A DNA stretch of 64,000 nt from Alkaliphilus sp. B6464. Lineage in GTDB: Bacteria; Bacillota; Clostridia; Peptostreptococcales; Natronincolaceae. The notes beneath the pieces were generated by a model. That model saw only the letters and a program-made list of their open reading frames with translations, had not been told where the DNA came from and ran no database searches. Shown piece after piece: positions 1-9,277 of the stretch; the stretch's first letter is position 1; every line of letters starts with the position of its first letter. The DNA lies in NCBI RefSeq assembly GCF_018141165.1, contig NZ_CP058557.1, forward strand, positions 1,302,001 through 1,366,000. Reading direction: 5' to 3'. The position numbers and the translations under genes were made by a program.

Positions 1-260
1 TGTCGAAATATGCTTGAAAAGCTCGATATTTACTAATACATAAGCATACTCTTTTACTTGCATTATCAATTTAGTTAATTTTTTATCTCAAAAATGATAA
101 TTTTTACTTTGTTAATTTGCTATTGACAATTTTTTATATACACTTTTTTAAAAAAATCTATATTTTATTTTGTCAGTGAAATATAATATATACTAAACTT
201 GTATATGTAGAAAAGCAGCAATTAGGGCTATGGTAGCATTTCATAAACATAATACAGATA
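1..260. other. Intergenic, no gene seen
   Basis: Very AT-rich sequence with no open frame that has a ribosome-binding site. A TTGACA at 123-128 and a TATAAT at 182-187 are present, but they are not spaced as one promoter. The window begins inside this non-coding stretch, so an upstream gene may end just outside it. Confidence 0.5.
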
Positions 261-296
261 AAAAATAGGAAGATAAATTATCTTTCTATTTTTTAT
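261..296 (+). terminator. Hairpin terminator ahead of crt operon
   Basis: A 16-bp stem (261-276 with 278-293, one G-U pair) has its right arm ending in a T run. It would end a transcript coming from the left and insulate the crotonase operon. The nominal loop is one base, so the top pairs must open. Confidence 0.55.
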
Positions 297-323
297 TTGA
301 TAAAAAACAATATGTTATTTTTT

Positions 324-339
324 TGGCAAGGATATTGCA
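324..339 (+). promoter_or_regulatory. Sigma-54 (-24/-12) promoter of the crt operon
   Basis: TGGCAAGGATATTGCA matches the sigma-54 consensus: GG at 325-326 and GC at 337-338, ten bases between them, inside TGGCA and TTGCA. It lies 38 bases before the crotonase start codon. A sigma-54-dependent activator gene follows the same operon (7492-8901), which supports regulation by that protein. Confidence 0.8.
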
Positions 340-376
340 ATATATTTAAGTATAAAAAATAGAGGAGGATGATCTT

Positions 377-1180
377 ATGAAAAGAGTAGCATTAAAGGAT
401 TTAAATACTGAAAACATTAAAGTGGATATTGAAGGATTTGTTGCAATTATTACTATGAACAGACCAAAGGCTCTCAATGCACTAAACAATCAGACTTTAG
501 ACGAGTTAAATACTATCATTGATAGCATAAGTGCAGATGAGGAGATTTTAGGAGTTATTATAACAGGTGAAGGAAAAGGTTTTGTTGCAGGGGCAGATAT
601 TGTTCAAATGCAACCGTACAAAGCAGAAGAAGGCAGGAACTATGCAGAATATGCTCAAGGTACATTTAATAAAATTGAAGCCTTAGGAAAGCCTGTAATC
701 GCAGCGGTAAATGGTTATGCATTAGGTGGAGGATGCGAACTATCGATGAGTTGTGATTTAAGGATTGCTTCTGAAAGGGCTGTTTTTGGACAACCAGAGG
801 TAAATTTAGGTGTTATTCCTTGCTTTGGAGGAACACAAAGATTACCTAGGCTTATAGGTAGCGGACGAGCAAAGGAGCTTATTTTTACAGGAAGAATGGT
901 AAAGGCTGACGAGGCAGCTGCTATAGGGCTTGTTAACAAGGTAGTTCCTGCTGAAGAACTTTTAAGTGAAGCCAAAAACATGATGACCACTATAATTTCA
1001 AAGGCCCCAATGGCTATTAAATATTCTAAGATATCTATTAATAAAGGTGCTGATTTAGATTTAAGTAATGCTCTTGAGCTTGAAAAGGATTTAGCAGCGC
1101 TCACATTTGCTTCAGAAGATAAGGACGAGGGTATGACAGCGTTTTTAGAAAAGAGGACTCCTAAATTTATTAATAAATAA
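377..1180 (+). CDS. crt: Enoyl-CoA hydratase / crotonase
   Basis: This 267-residue crotonase-family protein would interconvert 3-hydroxybutyryl-CoA and crotonyl-CoA in the cytoplasm. The oxyanion-hole segment FVAGAD (residues 69-74) and the two catalytic glutamates (E121 in GCELS, E141 in GQPEV) are all present with normal spacing. AGGAGG sits eight bases before the ATG. It is the first gene of a co-directional set with permease, CoA-transferase, acyl-CoA dehydrogenase and Etf genes. No 3-hydroxybutyryl-CoA dehydrogenase or thiolase accompanies it, so the substrate probably enters at the hydroxyacyl or enoyl level. Exact chain length is not shown by sequence. Confidence 0.9.
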   Translation: MKRVALKDLNTENIKVDIEGFVAIITMNRPKALNALNNQTLDELNTIIDSISADEEILGVIITGEGKGFVAGADIVQMQPYKAEEGRNYAEYAQGTFNKIEALGKPVIAAVNGYALGGGCELSMSCDLRIASERAVFGQPEVNLGVIPCFGGTQRLPRLIGSGRAKELIFTGRMVKADEAAAIGLVNKVVPAEELLSEAKNMMTTIISKAPMAIKYSKISINKGADLDLSNALELEKDLAALTFASEDKDEGMTAFLEKRTPKFINK

Positions 1181-1262
1181 TTTTTTTAATATTCTTTTAT
1201 GATACTTAATTAGTTAATAAATTATTAACATAAACAATAAAAAGTGAAAGGAAGGTTAGCGC

Positions 1263-2582
1263 ATGTCAGGGGCAGAAATGGTAAGTTTAATTGGCATTAT
1301 AATTGCACTTGGTTTATTAATGATTTTAGTAATGAAGGGAGTAAATATTTTTATCATAGCTATAGCTTGTTCTGTTGTTGTGGCCTTAACAGGAGGGATT
1401 AATTTATATGATGCTTTGAAGTCAAATTATATGGAGGGCTTTGTTGGTTTTTTAAAAAATAATTTTTTAATTTTTTTAACAGGTACTCTAATGGGAAAAA
1501 TGTATGAAGTCACAAATGGTGCTAAAGCAATAGCGAAAATGATTGTTAGGACTTTCGGTGCAAAAATGGCCTTAATATCAATCCCTTTGGCCTGCGGTAT
1601 CATCTCTTATGGTGGAGTTAGTGCCTTTGTTGCAAGCTTTGCTGTTTTTCCTATTGCTATCGAAGTTTTTAAGGAAGCTGATTTGCCTAGAAGATTTATT
1701 CCAGCCGCATTAACATTTGGATGCTCTACTTTTGCTATGGTTGCACCAGGTGCTCCACAGATTCATAATGCTATACCTGCACAAGTATTAGGAACAGACT
1801 TAATGGCGGGTGCAGTAATGGGCTTTATTTCCTGTGCTGTTATCCTTTTATTGGGAGCATTCCTTTTATATAGAATGGTAAATAAGGCGAAAGCCAATGG
1901 CGAGCACTTTGTAGCTAAATCTATGGATAATTTTCAGGAAGATACAGAGCTTCCTAATGGAGTTATGGCCTTGATCCCATTAATTATCACAATTATATTG
2001 ATTAATTTTAAAGTTGATGGCAAGCCAATACTTCCCCTTGAAGCAGGCGTATTTGTCGGCTCTATACTAGTATTTATTATTCTAAATAAATATCAAGATA
2101 ACAAGAGAGTCCTTGATAATGTAGGAGAAGTCTGTAAAACATCTATATTTTCTATAAGTAATACTTGTGCTGTTGTTGGTTTTGGTGCAGTAGTTCAGGC
2201 TTCACTAGCTTTCCCAGTTGCTGTAAATGCAATGGTTAATATTCCAGGCCCAGAATTTGTTGGTATCGCTGTAGGTACAACAGTTATAGCAGGTATAACT
2301 GGTTCTGCATCAGGCGGATTAGGAATTGCAGCTCCTCTATTAGGACCTGTTTATTTAGCAAGAGGTGTTGCAGCTGGCGCAATACACAGAACAATGTCTA
2401 TTTCATCAGCGGCGTTAGATTCATTACCACACAACGGATATATCGTTACAGTTACAAATGGCTTATGTAATGAAACACATAAGGATGCATATGGACCTAT
2501 ATTTTGGCTTACAGTAGTTACTCCTGCAGTTGGTACTATAGTTGCAGTAGCTTTATTTTCCATGTTCCCTATGCTTCCATAA
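1263..2582 (+). CDS. GntP-family organic acid permease
   Basis: A 439-residue integral membrane protein, hydrophobic almost throughout, with about 11-12 membrane spans and the GntP-family pattern of small-residue-rich helices (for example GGVSAFVASFAVFP and the C-terminal SSAALDSLPHNG motif). The family carries gluconate and other small hydroxyacids, including 3-hydroxybutyrate in some members. It sits between crotonase and CoA-transferase genes, so I infer that it imports the acid the pathway uses, such as 3-hydroxybutyrate or crotonate. AAAGGAAGG precedes the start. The family call is strong; the substrate is inference from context. Confidence 0.8.
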   Translation: MSGAEMVSLIGIIIALGLLMILVMKGVNIFIIAIACSVVVALTGGINLYDALKSNYMEGFVGFLKNNFLIFLTGTLMGKMYEVTNGAKAIAKMIVRTFGAKMALISIPLACGIISYGGVSAFVASFAVFPIAIEVFKEADLPRRFIPAALTFGCSTFAMVAPGAPQIHNAIPAQVLGTDLMAGAVMGFISCAVILLLGAFLLYRMVNKAKANGEHFVAKSMDNFQEDTELPNGVMALIPLIITIILINFKVDGKPILPLEAGVFVGSILVFIILNKYQDNKRVLDNVGEVCKTSIFSISNTCAVVGFGAVVQASLAFPVAVNAMVNIPGPEFVGIAVGTTVIAGITGSASGGLGIAAPLLGPVYLARGVAAGAIHRTMSISSAALDSLPHNGYIVTVTNGLCNETHKDAYGPIFWLTVVTPAVGTIVAVALFSMFPMLP

Positions 2583-2654
2583 CAAAGTAATTAGGTGAAA
2601 TAAATATATTATGTATAAAAAAATGATTTTATTTAATTAAAAGGAGGTTTTGAT

Positions 2655-4214
2655 ATGAGCAAGGTAATTACACGTGAGCAGGCAGCCGAAATGGTAAATG
2701 ATAATATGACAATAGGTATTGGTGGTTTTGTTGGTTTTGGGGTTCCAGAAGATTTGTTAGTAGCTCTCCAAAATAGATATATCCAAACAAAGTCCCCTAG
2801 AGATCTTACAGTTGTACACTGTGCAGCTGTTGGTGATGCAGCTGAAAGAGGGGCAAATCGTCTTGGAGAAGAGGGTTTAGTTAAAAAGCTTATTTGTGGT
2901 CATATTGGCTTAGAGCCAAGGTTAAACAAATTAACTGTGGAAAATAAACTAGCATCCTACATGCTTCCACAAGGGGTTATTAGTCATATATTAAGAGCAA
3001 TCGCAGGAGGAAAGCCTGGTGTTCTAACCCATGTTGGCTTAAAAACATTTGCTGACCCTAGACTTGAAGGTTGTAAAGCAAATCAGGCAGCTATAGATTC
3101 TGGAGAAGAAGTTGTTTCTTTAGTAAAGATAGAAGACAAAGAGTACCTTCTATATAAATCATTTCCTATGGATATTTGCTTTATCAAAGGTTCTATAGCT
3201 GATGAAAGTGGAAATATTTCCTTATGCAAAGAGGCTGTTTTCTCTGATCAGTTAGAAATGGCCGCCGCAGTTCATAATTCAGGAGGTATTGTAATTGCTC
3301 AAGTTGACCAGATCGTAGCAAAAGGAACCTTAAAAGCACATGACGTTCAGGTCCATGGTTTTATGGTTGATTATATTGTAGAAGGTAGTAAGGAAAATAG
3401 CTTTCAATCCTTTATATGTGACTACTACAGACCAGAATTATCAGGTGAAATAAAAGTGCCTTTAGGAGCTATTGAACCTATGAGGTTAGATCAGAGAAAA
3501 ATCTGTGGAAGAAGAGGTGCTTTAGAATTAGAACCTAATACTCTGATTAATTTAGGTATTGGTATACCAGAAGCAGTTGGAGCGGTGGCAGGTGAAGAGG
3601 GACTAGCAGATAAGATTACACTTTCTATTGAGTCAGGAGCTCTAGGTGGCGTGCCTACAGGTGGACTTGGTATTGGTGGTACAGTGAATCCAGAATCTAT
3701 TTATAAACAGCCAGACATATTTGATATTTATGATGGTGGAGGAATAGATATGTCATTCCTAGGTGCCGCTGAAATTGACCCTATGGGTAACGTTAATGTT
3801 TCTAAATTTGCAGGAAGGGTTGTAGGACCAGGTGGATTTATAAATATCTCCCAAAATGCAAAAAAGGTTTACTTCACAGGTACTTTTAAAGCAGGAAAAA
3901 TGGAAATGGAAATTAAAGATGGAAAACTTAATATTTTAAAGGATGGTAAAGCTATAAAATTCAAAAAAGAATTAGAGCAAGTGACTTTTTCAGCTGAGTA
4001 TGCAAATGAAACTGGACAACAGGTTTATTACATTACAGAAAGAGCTGTTTTCAAGCTAACAGAAAAAGGAATTATGTTAATTGAAATTGCTCCAGGAGTT
4101 GATTTAGAGAAAGACATCCTTGAAAATATGGAGTTTAAACCATTGATAGCAGAAGATTTGAAATTAATGGATGAAAGAATATTCAAAGATGAGAAGATGG
4201 GGCTAATATTTTAA
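2655..4214 (+). CDS. Fused-subunit acyl-CoA:acetate CoA-transferase
   Basis: A 519-residue class I CoA-transferase with both halves fused, close in length to propionate CoA-transferase (about 520). The N-terminal half starts VITREQAAEMV with a GFVGFG loop. The C-terminal half carries IESGALGG, where E326 is the expected glutamate that forms the glutamyl-CoA thioester. It would activate the imported acid by taking CoA from acetyl-CoA or butyryl-CoA. Its place between permease and acyl-CoA dehydrogenase fits that first step. Substrate could be propionate, 3-hydroxybutyrate or acetoacetate class; sequence alone does not decide. AAAGGAGG precedes the ATG. Confidence 0.85.
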   Translation: MSKVITREQAAEMVNDNMTIGIGGFVGFGVPEDLLVALQNRYIQTKSPRDLTVVHCAAVGDAAERGANRLGEEGLVKKLICGHIGLEPRLNKLTVENKLASYMLPQGVISHILRAIAGGKPGVLTHVGLKTFADPRLEGCKANQAAIDSGEEVVSLVKIEDKEYLLYKSFPMDICFIKGSIADESGNISLCKEAVFSDQLEMAAAVHNSGGIVIAQVDQIVAKGTLKAHDVQVHGFMVDYIVEGSKENSFQSFICDYYRPELSGEIKVPLGAIEPMRLDQRKICGRRGALELEPNTLINLGIGIPEAVGAVAGEEGLADKITLSIESGALGGVPTGGLGIGGTVNPESIYKQPDIFDIYDGGGIDMSFLGAAEIDPMGNVNVSKFAGRVVGPGGFINISQNAKKVYFTGTFKAGKMEMEIKDGKLNILKDGKAIKFKKELEQVTFSAEYANETGQQVYYITERAVFKLTEKGIMLIEIAPGVDLEKDILENMEFKPLIAEDLKLMDERIFKDEKMGLIF

Positions 4215-4299
4215 AATCTCATTAAACAAGTGTATAAAATTAGGACTTTTATAATTATTGAAGTTCCAATTTATAAATAGATAACAAGGAGGATTTAAT

Positions 4300-5436
4300 A
4301 TGGATTTTAAGTTTACAGATAGTCAATTGATGCTACAAAAAGTTGCAAGAGAATTCGCTGAAAAAGAAGTCGGACCAATTGCAGCAGAAATTGATAAAAC
4401 AGGAAGATTTCCAAGAGAGACATTCGACAAAATGGTGAAGATAGGATTTACAGGAATTGGTACACCTGTAGAATACGGTGGTTCTGGCGGAAATGATATT
4501 GATAAGGTCATAGTTGTTTCTGAAATTGCTAAAAAATGTGCAGCGACAGCAGCTATTTTGTCAATACACTCAATTCTTTCTCACGTTGTTTACAAATTTG
4601 GTACAGAAGAACAGAAACAAAAATATTTACCACAGGTAACTAGTGGTGGATGCCTTGCTGCTTTCGCCTTGACAGAACCTAATGCAGGATCTGATGCAGG
4701 TGCTGCAAAAACAACAGCCATTCTAGACGGAGATGAATATGTTCTTAATGGAACTAAATGTTTTATTTCAAATGGTGGACAGGCCCAACATTTACTTATT
4801 TTTGCGCTAACAGACCCTTCTAAGGGACTTAAGGGATTATCCTGTATTCTGGTTGAAAAGGGGACTCCAGGATTTACAATAGGTAAGATTGAAGACAAGA
4901 TGGGCATTAACGGTTCAGAAACTGTAGAACTTATATTTGATAACTGCCGTGTTCCAAAGGAAAACCTTATTGGTAAAGAAGGCAAAGGATTTATGATAGC
5001 CATGAATGCACTTGACAGTGCAAGAATTGGAGTAGGTGCTCAGGCTCTTGGTATAGCAGAAGGTGCTTTAGAGGAAAGTGTAAAGTATATGAAGGAAAGG
5101 GTTCAATTTGGAAAACCACTTACAGCTCTTCAAGGTCTTACTTGGTATATATCTGATATGGCAACTAAGACTGAAGCTGCCAAATGGTTAGTATACTACG
5201 CAGCGCACCTAAAGGCAACTGGACAGAATCATACTAAGGAAGCGGCCATGGCCAAATTAAATGCAGCAGAAACAGCAAGACACGTTACAAACCTAGCATT
5301 ACAGATTCATGGAGGCTATGGCTACATGAAGGACTATTCACTGGAAAGAATGTATCGTGATGCAAAGATTACTGAAATCTATGAAGGTACTTCTGAAATC
5401 CATAAACTAGTAATTTCAAGAGCAGTATTACGTTAG
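4300..5436 (+). CDS. bcd: Short-chain acyl-CoA dehydrogenase (butyryl-CoA dehydrogenase type)
   Basis: A 378-residue acyl-CoA dehydrogenase, the normal length for butyryl-CoA dehydrogenases. It has FALTEPNAGSDAG in the flavin-binding middle domain and the C-terminal IYEGTSEIHKL motif, with the catalytic base at E362. In this setting it would reduce crotonyl-CoA to butyryl-CoA using electrons from the Etf encoded next (stop to etfB start is 10 bases). Etf-coupled enzymes of this kind can be electron-bifurcating in Clostridia, but that cannot be read from sequence here. Confidence 0.88.
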   Translation: MDFKFTDSQLMLQKVAREFAEKEVGPIAAEIDKTGRFPRETFDKMVKIGFTGIGTPVEYGGSGGNDIDKVIVVSEIAKKCAATAAILSIHSILSHVVYKFGTEEQKQKYLPQVTSGGCLAAFALTEPNAGSDAGAAKTTAILDGDEYVLNGTKCFISNGGQAQHLLIFALTDPSKGLKGLSCILVEKGTPGFTIGKIEDKMGINGSETVELIFDNCRVPKENLIGKEGKGFMIAMNALDSARIGVGAQALGIAEGALEESVKYMKERVQFGKPLTALQGLTWYISDMATKTEAAKWLVYYAAHLKATGQNHTKEAAMAKLNAAETARHVTNLALQIHGGYGYMKDYSLERMYRDAKITEIYEGTSEIHKLVISRAVLR

Positions 5437-5446
5437 GAGGAGAAAA

Positions 5447-6241
5447 ATGAATATTATTGTATGTTTAAAACAAGTTCCAGATACAAATGAAGTTAGAATT
5501 AATCAAGAAACAGGAACACTTATAAGAGATGGTGTACCTAGTATTATTAATCCAGATGATAAAAATGCTCTCGAGGCAGCTCTTGCAATCAAAGATGAAA
5601 AAGGTGCGAAGGTTACTGTACTAAGTATGGGGCCTCCACAGGCAAAGGATGCATTAAAAGAAGCACTTGCTATGGGTGCTGATGAAGCCATCCTTGTTAG
5701 TGATAGAGCTTTTGGTGGTTCTGACACATGGGCTACTGCTACTATTCTTGCAGCAGCTATTGAAAAGATTGGCAGTTATGACATTATACTTTGTGGAAGA
5801 CAGGCTATTGATGGTGATACAGCACAGGTTGGTCCAGAGATTGCTGAATTTTTAGGAGTTCCACAAATCACATATGCTAAGGAAATCAAGGTGGAAGAGG
5901 ATAAATTAACAGTAACAAGGTATACAGAAACAGGAGACTATATAATAGAATCTAAATTACCTGTACTTTTGACAGCTATTAAAGAGTTAAATGTTCCAAG
6001 ATACCCAAGTGTACGGGGAATTTTTAAGGCTTATGCAACTGATGTAGACGAAATCAAAGTTTGGGGTAGTAATGATTTAGAAGTTGATCATACACAGATT
6101 GGGCTTAAAGGTTCTCCTACTAATGTATATAAATCCTTTGTACCAACAAAATCTAAAACAGCGGAAATTATTGATGGAATCAACGGAAAAGAAAAGGCAA
6201 CTATTTTAATTAGCAAACTTGTTGATCTGAAGCTTATATAG
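5447..6241 (+). CDS. etfB: Electron transfer flavoprotein beta subunit
   Basis: A 264-residue EtfB with the N-terminal MNIIVCLKQVPDTNEV segment and the CGRQAIDGDTAQVGPEIAE nucleotide-binding loop that define the family. It would form a heterodimer with the next gene product and pass electrons to or from the acyl-CoA dehydrogenase. The ribosome-binding site AGGAGG overlaps the end of the upstream gene and only 15 bases separate it from etfA, so the three genes are co-translated as a unit. Confidence 0.93.
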   Translation: MNIIVCLKQVPDTNEVRINQETGTLIRDGVPSIINPDDKNALEAALAIKDEKGAKVTVLSMGPPQAKDALKEALAMGADEAILVSDRAFGGSDTWATATILAAAIEKIGSYDIILCGRQAIDGDTAQVGPEIAEFLGVPQITYAKEIKVEEDKLTVTRYTETGDYIIESKLPVLLTAIKELNVPRYPSVRGIFKAYATDVDEIKVWGSNDLEVDHTQIGLKGSPTNVYKSFVPTKSKTAEIIDGINGKEKATILISKLVDLKLI

Positions 6242-6256
6242 GAGGTAGGTGTAAAC

Positions 6257-7297
6257 ATGGAAAGAGCAAAAGTAAATCAGAATATTAATTTAAATGATTA
6301 TAATGATATTTGGGTAATAGGTGAACAGAGAGAAGGGAAGATTCATCCTGTAACTATTGAATTAATTGGTGAGGCTAAAAAACTTGCAACTGAAATTAAT
6401 AAAAAGGTAGTAGTTGTTGTTGCAGGTTATGAAATTGATGAGGAAGTAAATAAACTCCTTTATTATGGTGTAGATAAGGTCATATATATATCTAGCCCAT
6501 TATTAAAGAATTTCTCAACAGATGGATATTCAATTTCAATTTCTAATCTTATTCTTGAGAGAAAACCAGAAATCGTTTTAGTTGGCGCTACATCAATAGG
6601 AAGGGACCTAGGGCCTAGAATTGCAGCAAAAGTTGGTACAGGATTAGTTGCTGACTGTACAATGCTTGACATTGATCCAGAAGATAAAAAACTTCTTCAA
6701 ACAAGACCTGCATTTGGTGGTAACCTTATGGCTACTATTATATGTCCAATAAATAGACCTCAAATGGCTACAGTAAGACCTGGGGTTATGAAAAAAGCAG
6801 CACATATAGATAGTCCAACAGGAGCTGTTGAAGTAGTAACTCCTGCTATTACAGAGGCTGATATTGTGGCTAAGGTTGTTAAAATAATGAAGAGTAGTAA
6901 AAAAACAGTTGATCTTACAGATGCAAAAATTATTGTATCAGGGGGACGTGGTGTAAAAGGACCTGAAGGTTTTGAACTAATTAAAGCTCTTGCAGAAAAA
7001 TTAGGTGGAGAAGTTGGAGCATCTAGAGCTTGTGTTGATTCCGGTTGGATTGACGGTATGCATCAAATAGGTCAGACAGGTACAACAGTAAGACCAGAAA
7101 TTTACTTTGCTTGTGGTATATCTGGTGCTATCCAGCATTTGGCGGGTATGAGTGATTCAAAATACATTGTAGCAATAAATACTGATCCAACAGCTCCGAT
7201 TTTCAATGTTTGTGATCTTGGTATTGTAGGAGATTTAAAAGAAGTTATTCCAGCTATGATTGAAGAAATTGAAAAGAACAAGGCTTTTGATCTATAA
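6257..7297 (+). CDS. etfA: Electron transfer flavoprotein alpha subunit
   Basis: A 346-residue EtfA. The N-terminal domain begins IWVIGEQREGKIHPVTIELIG; the C-terminal FAD domain carries GGRGVKGPEG, the IGQTGTTVRPE segment and the final AINTDPTAPIF motif. There is no extra N-terminal ferredoxin domain of the kind seen in some EtfA proteins. It ends the structural part of the operon and is followed by a hairpin terminator at 7428-7460. Confidence 0.93.
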   Translation: MERAKVNQNINLNDYNDIWVIGEQREGKIHPVTIELIGEAKKLATEINKKVVVVVAGYEIDEEVNKLLYYGVDKVIYISSPLLKNFSTDGYSISISNLILERKPEIVLVGATSIGRDLGPRIAAKVGTGLVADCTMLDIDPEDKKLLQTRPAFGGNLMATIICPINRPQMATVRPGVMKKAAHIDSPTGAVEVVTPAITEADIVAKVVKIMKSSKKTVDLTDAKIIVSGGRGVKGPEGFELIKALAEKLGGEVGASRACVDSGWIDGMHQIGQTGTTVRPEIYFACGISGAIQHLAGMSDSKYIVAINTDPTAPIFNVCDLGIVGDLKEVIPAMIEEIEKNKAFDL

Positions 7298-7427
7298 GAT
7301 TTATTATGAAATGAATGGCAAATAATATGAATAGTATGATAAATAAAGCTTTTATAAGTTAGAGCTTATTGCCAAGAGCTTAATTTAAAAGTATAATAGA
7401 ATTAGATAGTAGCTTAGCAATAAGCAA

Positions 7428-7460
7428 ATAGGCAGACAGCTACGTCTGCCTATTTAATTT
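7428..7460 (+). terminator. Intrinsic terminator after etfA
   Basis: Perfect 10-bp stem ATAGGCAGAC (7428-7437) with GTCTGCCTAT (7444-7453), six-base loop, followed by TTAATTTTAG. It separates the catabolic operon from the regulator gene downstream. Confidence 0.75.
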
Positions 7461-7491
7461 TAGTTCACAAACAGGTAGGTGTGTAACGATT

Positions 7492-8901
7492 ATGGATAAT
7501 AATTTAGATAGGTACAAATATATATTCGATGAAATACTTACAATGACCGACGATGGGTTTATTGTTGTTGACAGAGAAGGTGTAGTTACAGACATTAATG
7601 ACCAGTATTGTGATTTTTTAGGTACAAGTAAAGAAAATGTGATAGGTAAAAATATAAAGGAAACTATATCAAACTCGAAAATGATTGATATTATGCAAAA
7701 TGCTTGCAGAGAAGAAGGAGCTATACACAAGTTTGTAGATGGTGAAACTAAGGAAGTTGACAATAGATTCCTTTTAGTTAGTAGATCTTGCGTTTTCAAT
7801 GAAAAACAAGAAGTAATTGCTAGTGTAGCTCAGGTGAAGTTTAGATTACAGACCCTTGATTGCGCTCAAAAGTTGATGAAAGAATATTCTGAGCTTGAAT
7901 TTTATAAGGAAGAATACAATAAAAATAGTACAAATCAATATACATTTGATGGAATGATAGGAAGTAGCAAAAAATTTTTAGGTATTAAAAAAATGGGAAT
8001 GAGGGCGGCTAAAAACTCTTTTCCAGTTTTGCTAACTGGAGAGACAGGTACAGGAAAGGAAGTCTTTGCTAGGGCGATCCATAATGGCAGTGATAGAAGA
8101 AACAAGCCTATGGTTAGCATTAATTGTGGCGCGATTCCTTCTGAACTTTTAGAGTCCGAGTTGTTTGGATATGAAGAAGGCTCTTTTACTGGAGCTAAAA
8201 AAGGTGGTAAAGTTGGGAAGTTCCTTCAGGCAGATGGCGGAACCATTTTTCTAGATGAGATTGGAGATATGCCTTCTGATATGCAGGTTAAGCTTTTAAG
8301 GGTATTACAGGAAAAAGAGGTCGATAAGATAGGAGGAACTGAACCAGTTTCTGTAGATATAAGGGTTATAGCAGCTACAAGACAAAACCTAGTTAAAATG
8401 GTGAGGGAAGGAAAATTTAGAGAAGATTTATACTATAGACTCAATGTTATTAATATTGAGATGGTTCCTTTAAGAGAGAGAAGAGAGGATATACTAATAT
8501 TTGCAAACTATTTTTTGAACAAAATTAATATTGAATACAAGACTACTACCACTCTAAGTAAGGAAGTTAAACGATGTTTCCAAGGTTATTCATGGCCAGG
8601 AAATATAAGGGAATTAGATAATGTTATTAGAAGTTCGTATGCATCATGTGATGAATTTATAATACAATTAACAGATTTGCCTGCCAAAATGGTTTCTAGT
8701 CATAATGTGAATAGCTTTTCCGGTTCTGGTGAAAAGATGTTAAAGAATATGGTAGATAGTTATGAGTGCTCTATAATAAAAGAGGTTTTAAAAAAATGTA
8801 ATTGGAATTGTCAATTAACAGCTAATGAGCTTGGTATTCATAGAAGCCTTTTATATAAAAAGATGGATAAGTTTGGGATTAAAGTAAAGAAAATGCTTTA
8901 G
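7492..8901 (+). CDS. Sigma-54-dependent PAS/AAA+ transcriptional activator
   Basis: A 469-residue activator. A PAS-like sensor occupies about residues 1-120. The AAA+ domain has Walker A GETGTGKE at about 183, the sigma-54 contact loop GSFTGA at 230-235 (Ser in place of the usual first Ala) and Walker B FLDEIGDM. A Fis-type helix-turn-helix lies at about 430-465. There is no receiver domain, so it probably senses a small molecule through the PAS. A near-consensus sigma-54 promoter lies 5' of the crotonase operon just upstream, the likely target. The ribosome-binding site is poor (AGGTAGGTG, about 14 bases away). Confidence 0.88.
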   Translation: MDNNLDRYKYIFDEILTMTDDGFIVVDREGVVTDINDQYCDFLGTSKENVIGKNIKETISNSKMIDIMQNACREEGAIHKFVDGETKEVDNRFLLVSRSCVFNEKQEVIASVAQVKFRLQTLDCAQKLMKEYSELEFYKEEYNKNSTNQYTFDGMIGSSKKFLGIKKMGMRAAKNSFPVLLTGETGTGKEVFARAIHNGSDRRNKPMVSINCGAIPSELLESELFGYEEGSFTGAKKGGKVGKFLQADGGTIFLDEIGDMPSDMQVKLLRVLQEKEVDKIGGTEPVSVDIRVIAATRQNLVKMVREGKFREDLYYRLNVINIEMVPLRERREDILIFANYFLNKINIEYKTTTTLSKEVKRCFQGYSWPGNIRELDNVIRSSYASCDEFIIQLTDLPAKMVSSHNVNSFSGSGEKMLKNMVDSYECSIIKEVLKKCNWNCQLTANELGIHRSLLYKKMDKFGIKVKKML

Positions 8902-8930
8902 ATTTAACCGATTTCTTATACTTAATAGCA

Positions 8931-8959
8931 TTGACATATATTTTTTTCTAAACTATAAT
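8931..8959 (+). promoter_or_regulatory. Vegetative promoter of the ATPase transcript
   Basis: TTGACA (8931-8936) and TATAAT (8954-8959) are both perfect consensus boxes with a 17-bp spacer. Transcription would begin about 30 bases before the riboswitch. Confidence 0.85.
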
Positions 8960-8998
8960 GTTATTTAATGTTTGTTGAAGATTTTAAATTAAATGTAA

Positions 8999-9142
8999 GT
9001 GTTAAAGGGGAGTAGCTGCCCGTAAGGGAGATAAAGTCAACATCCTGGTTTAATAACCTGGCTTTATCATGACATCTGTCAATGTGAGACTTTTAACACG
9101 AGGAAACTATTGTAGGTTTCTTTGTGTTAGGAGTCTTTTTTT
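8999..9142 (+). ncRNA. yybP-ykoY manganese riboswitch with terminator platform
   Basis: The family's signature AAAGGGGAGTAGC (9004-9016) is followed by a short CCC/GGG hairpin, GTCAACATC, a longer hairpin and TGTCAATGTGAGAC. The closing stem pairs 8999-9007 with 9090-9099. The 3' strand of that stem also forms the left arm of an intrinsic terminator (about 9087-9099 with 9123-9135, then seven T's), so ligand binding and termination exclude each other. This predicts an ON switch: metal stabilises the aptamer and lets RNA polymerase read into the P-type ATPase gene. Family members sense Mn2+. Identification is by motif, without a covariance-model search. Confidence 0.85.
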
Positions 9143-9277
9143 ATTGCTTAGAAAAGCATAAAATTGTTAGCCATTGAGAATTTTTTTATTACCCTTAACT
9201 AAAAGGAGGTGTTACCTATCTAAAGCTGTATACAGAAATATCAACATGTTAACGATACTGACGGGGAGGAATGAGGC

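Noticed and set aside
1-260. Small RNA or riboswitch between the window start and the 261-296 hairpin
   Set aside because: There is no recognised aptamer motif and the promoter boxes are not properly spaced, although a short transcript ending at the hairpin cannot be excluded.
9201-9240. AAAAGGAGGTGTTACC as the start of a short gene before the ATPase
   Set aside because: The only in-reach GTG frame stops after a few codons; the ATPase has its own GGGGAGG and ATG.
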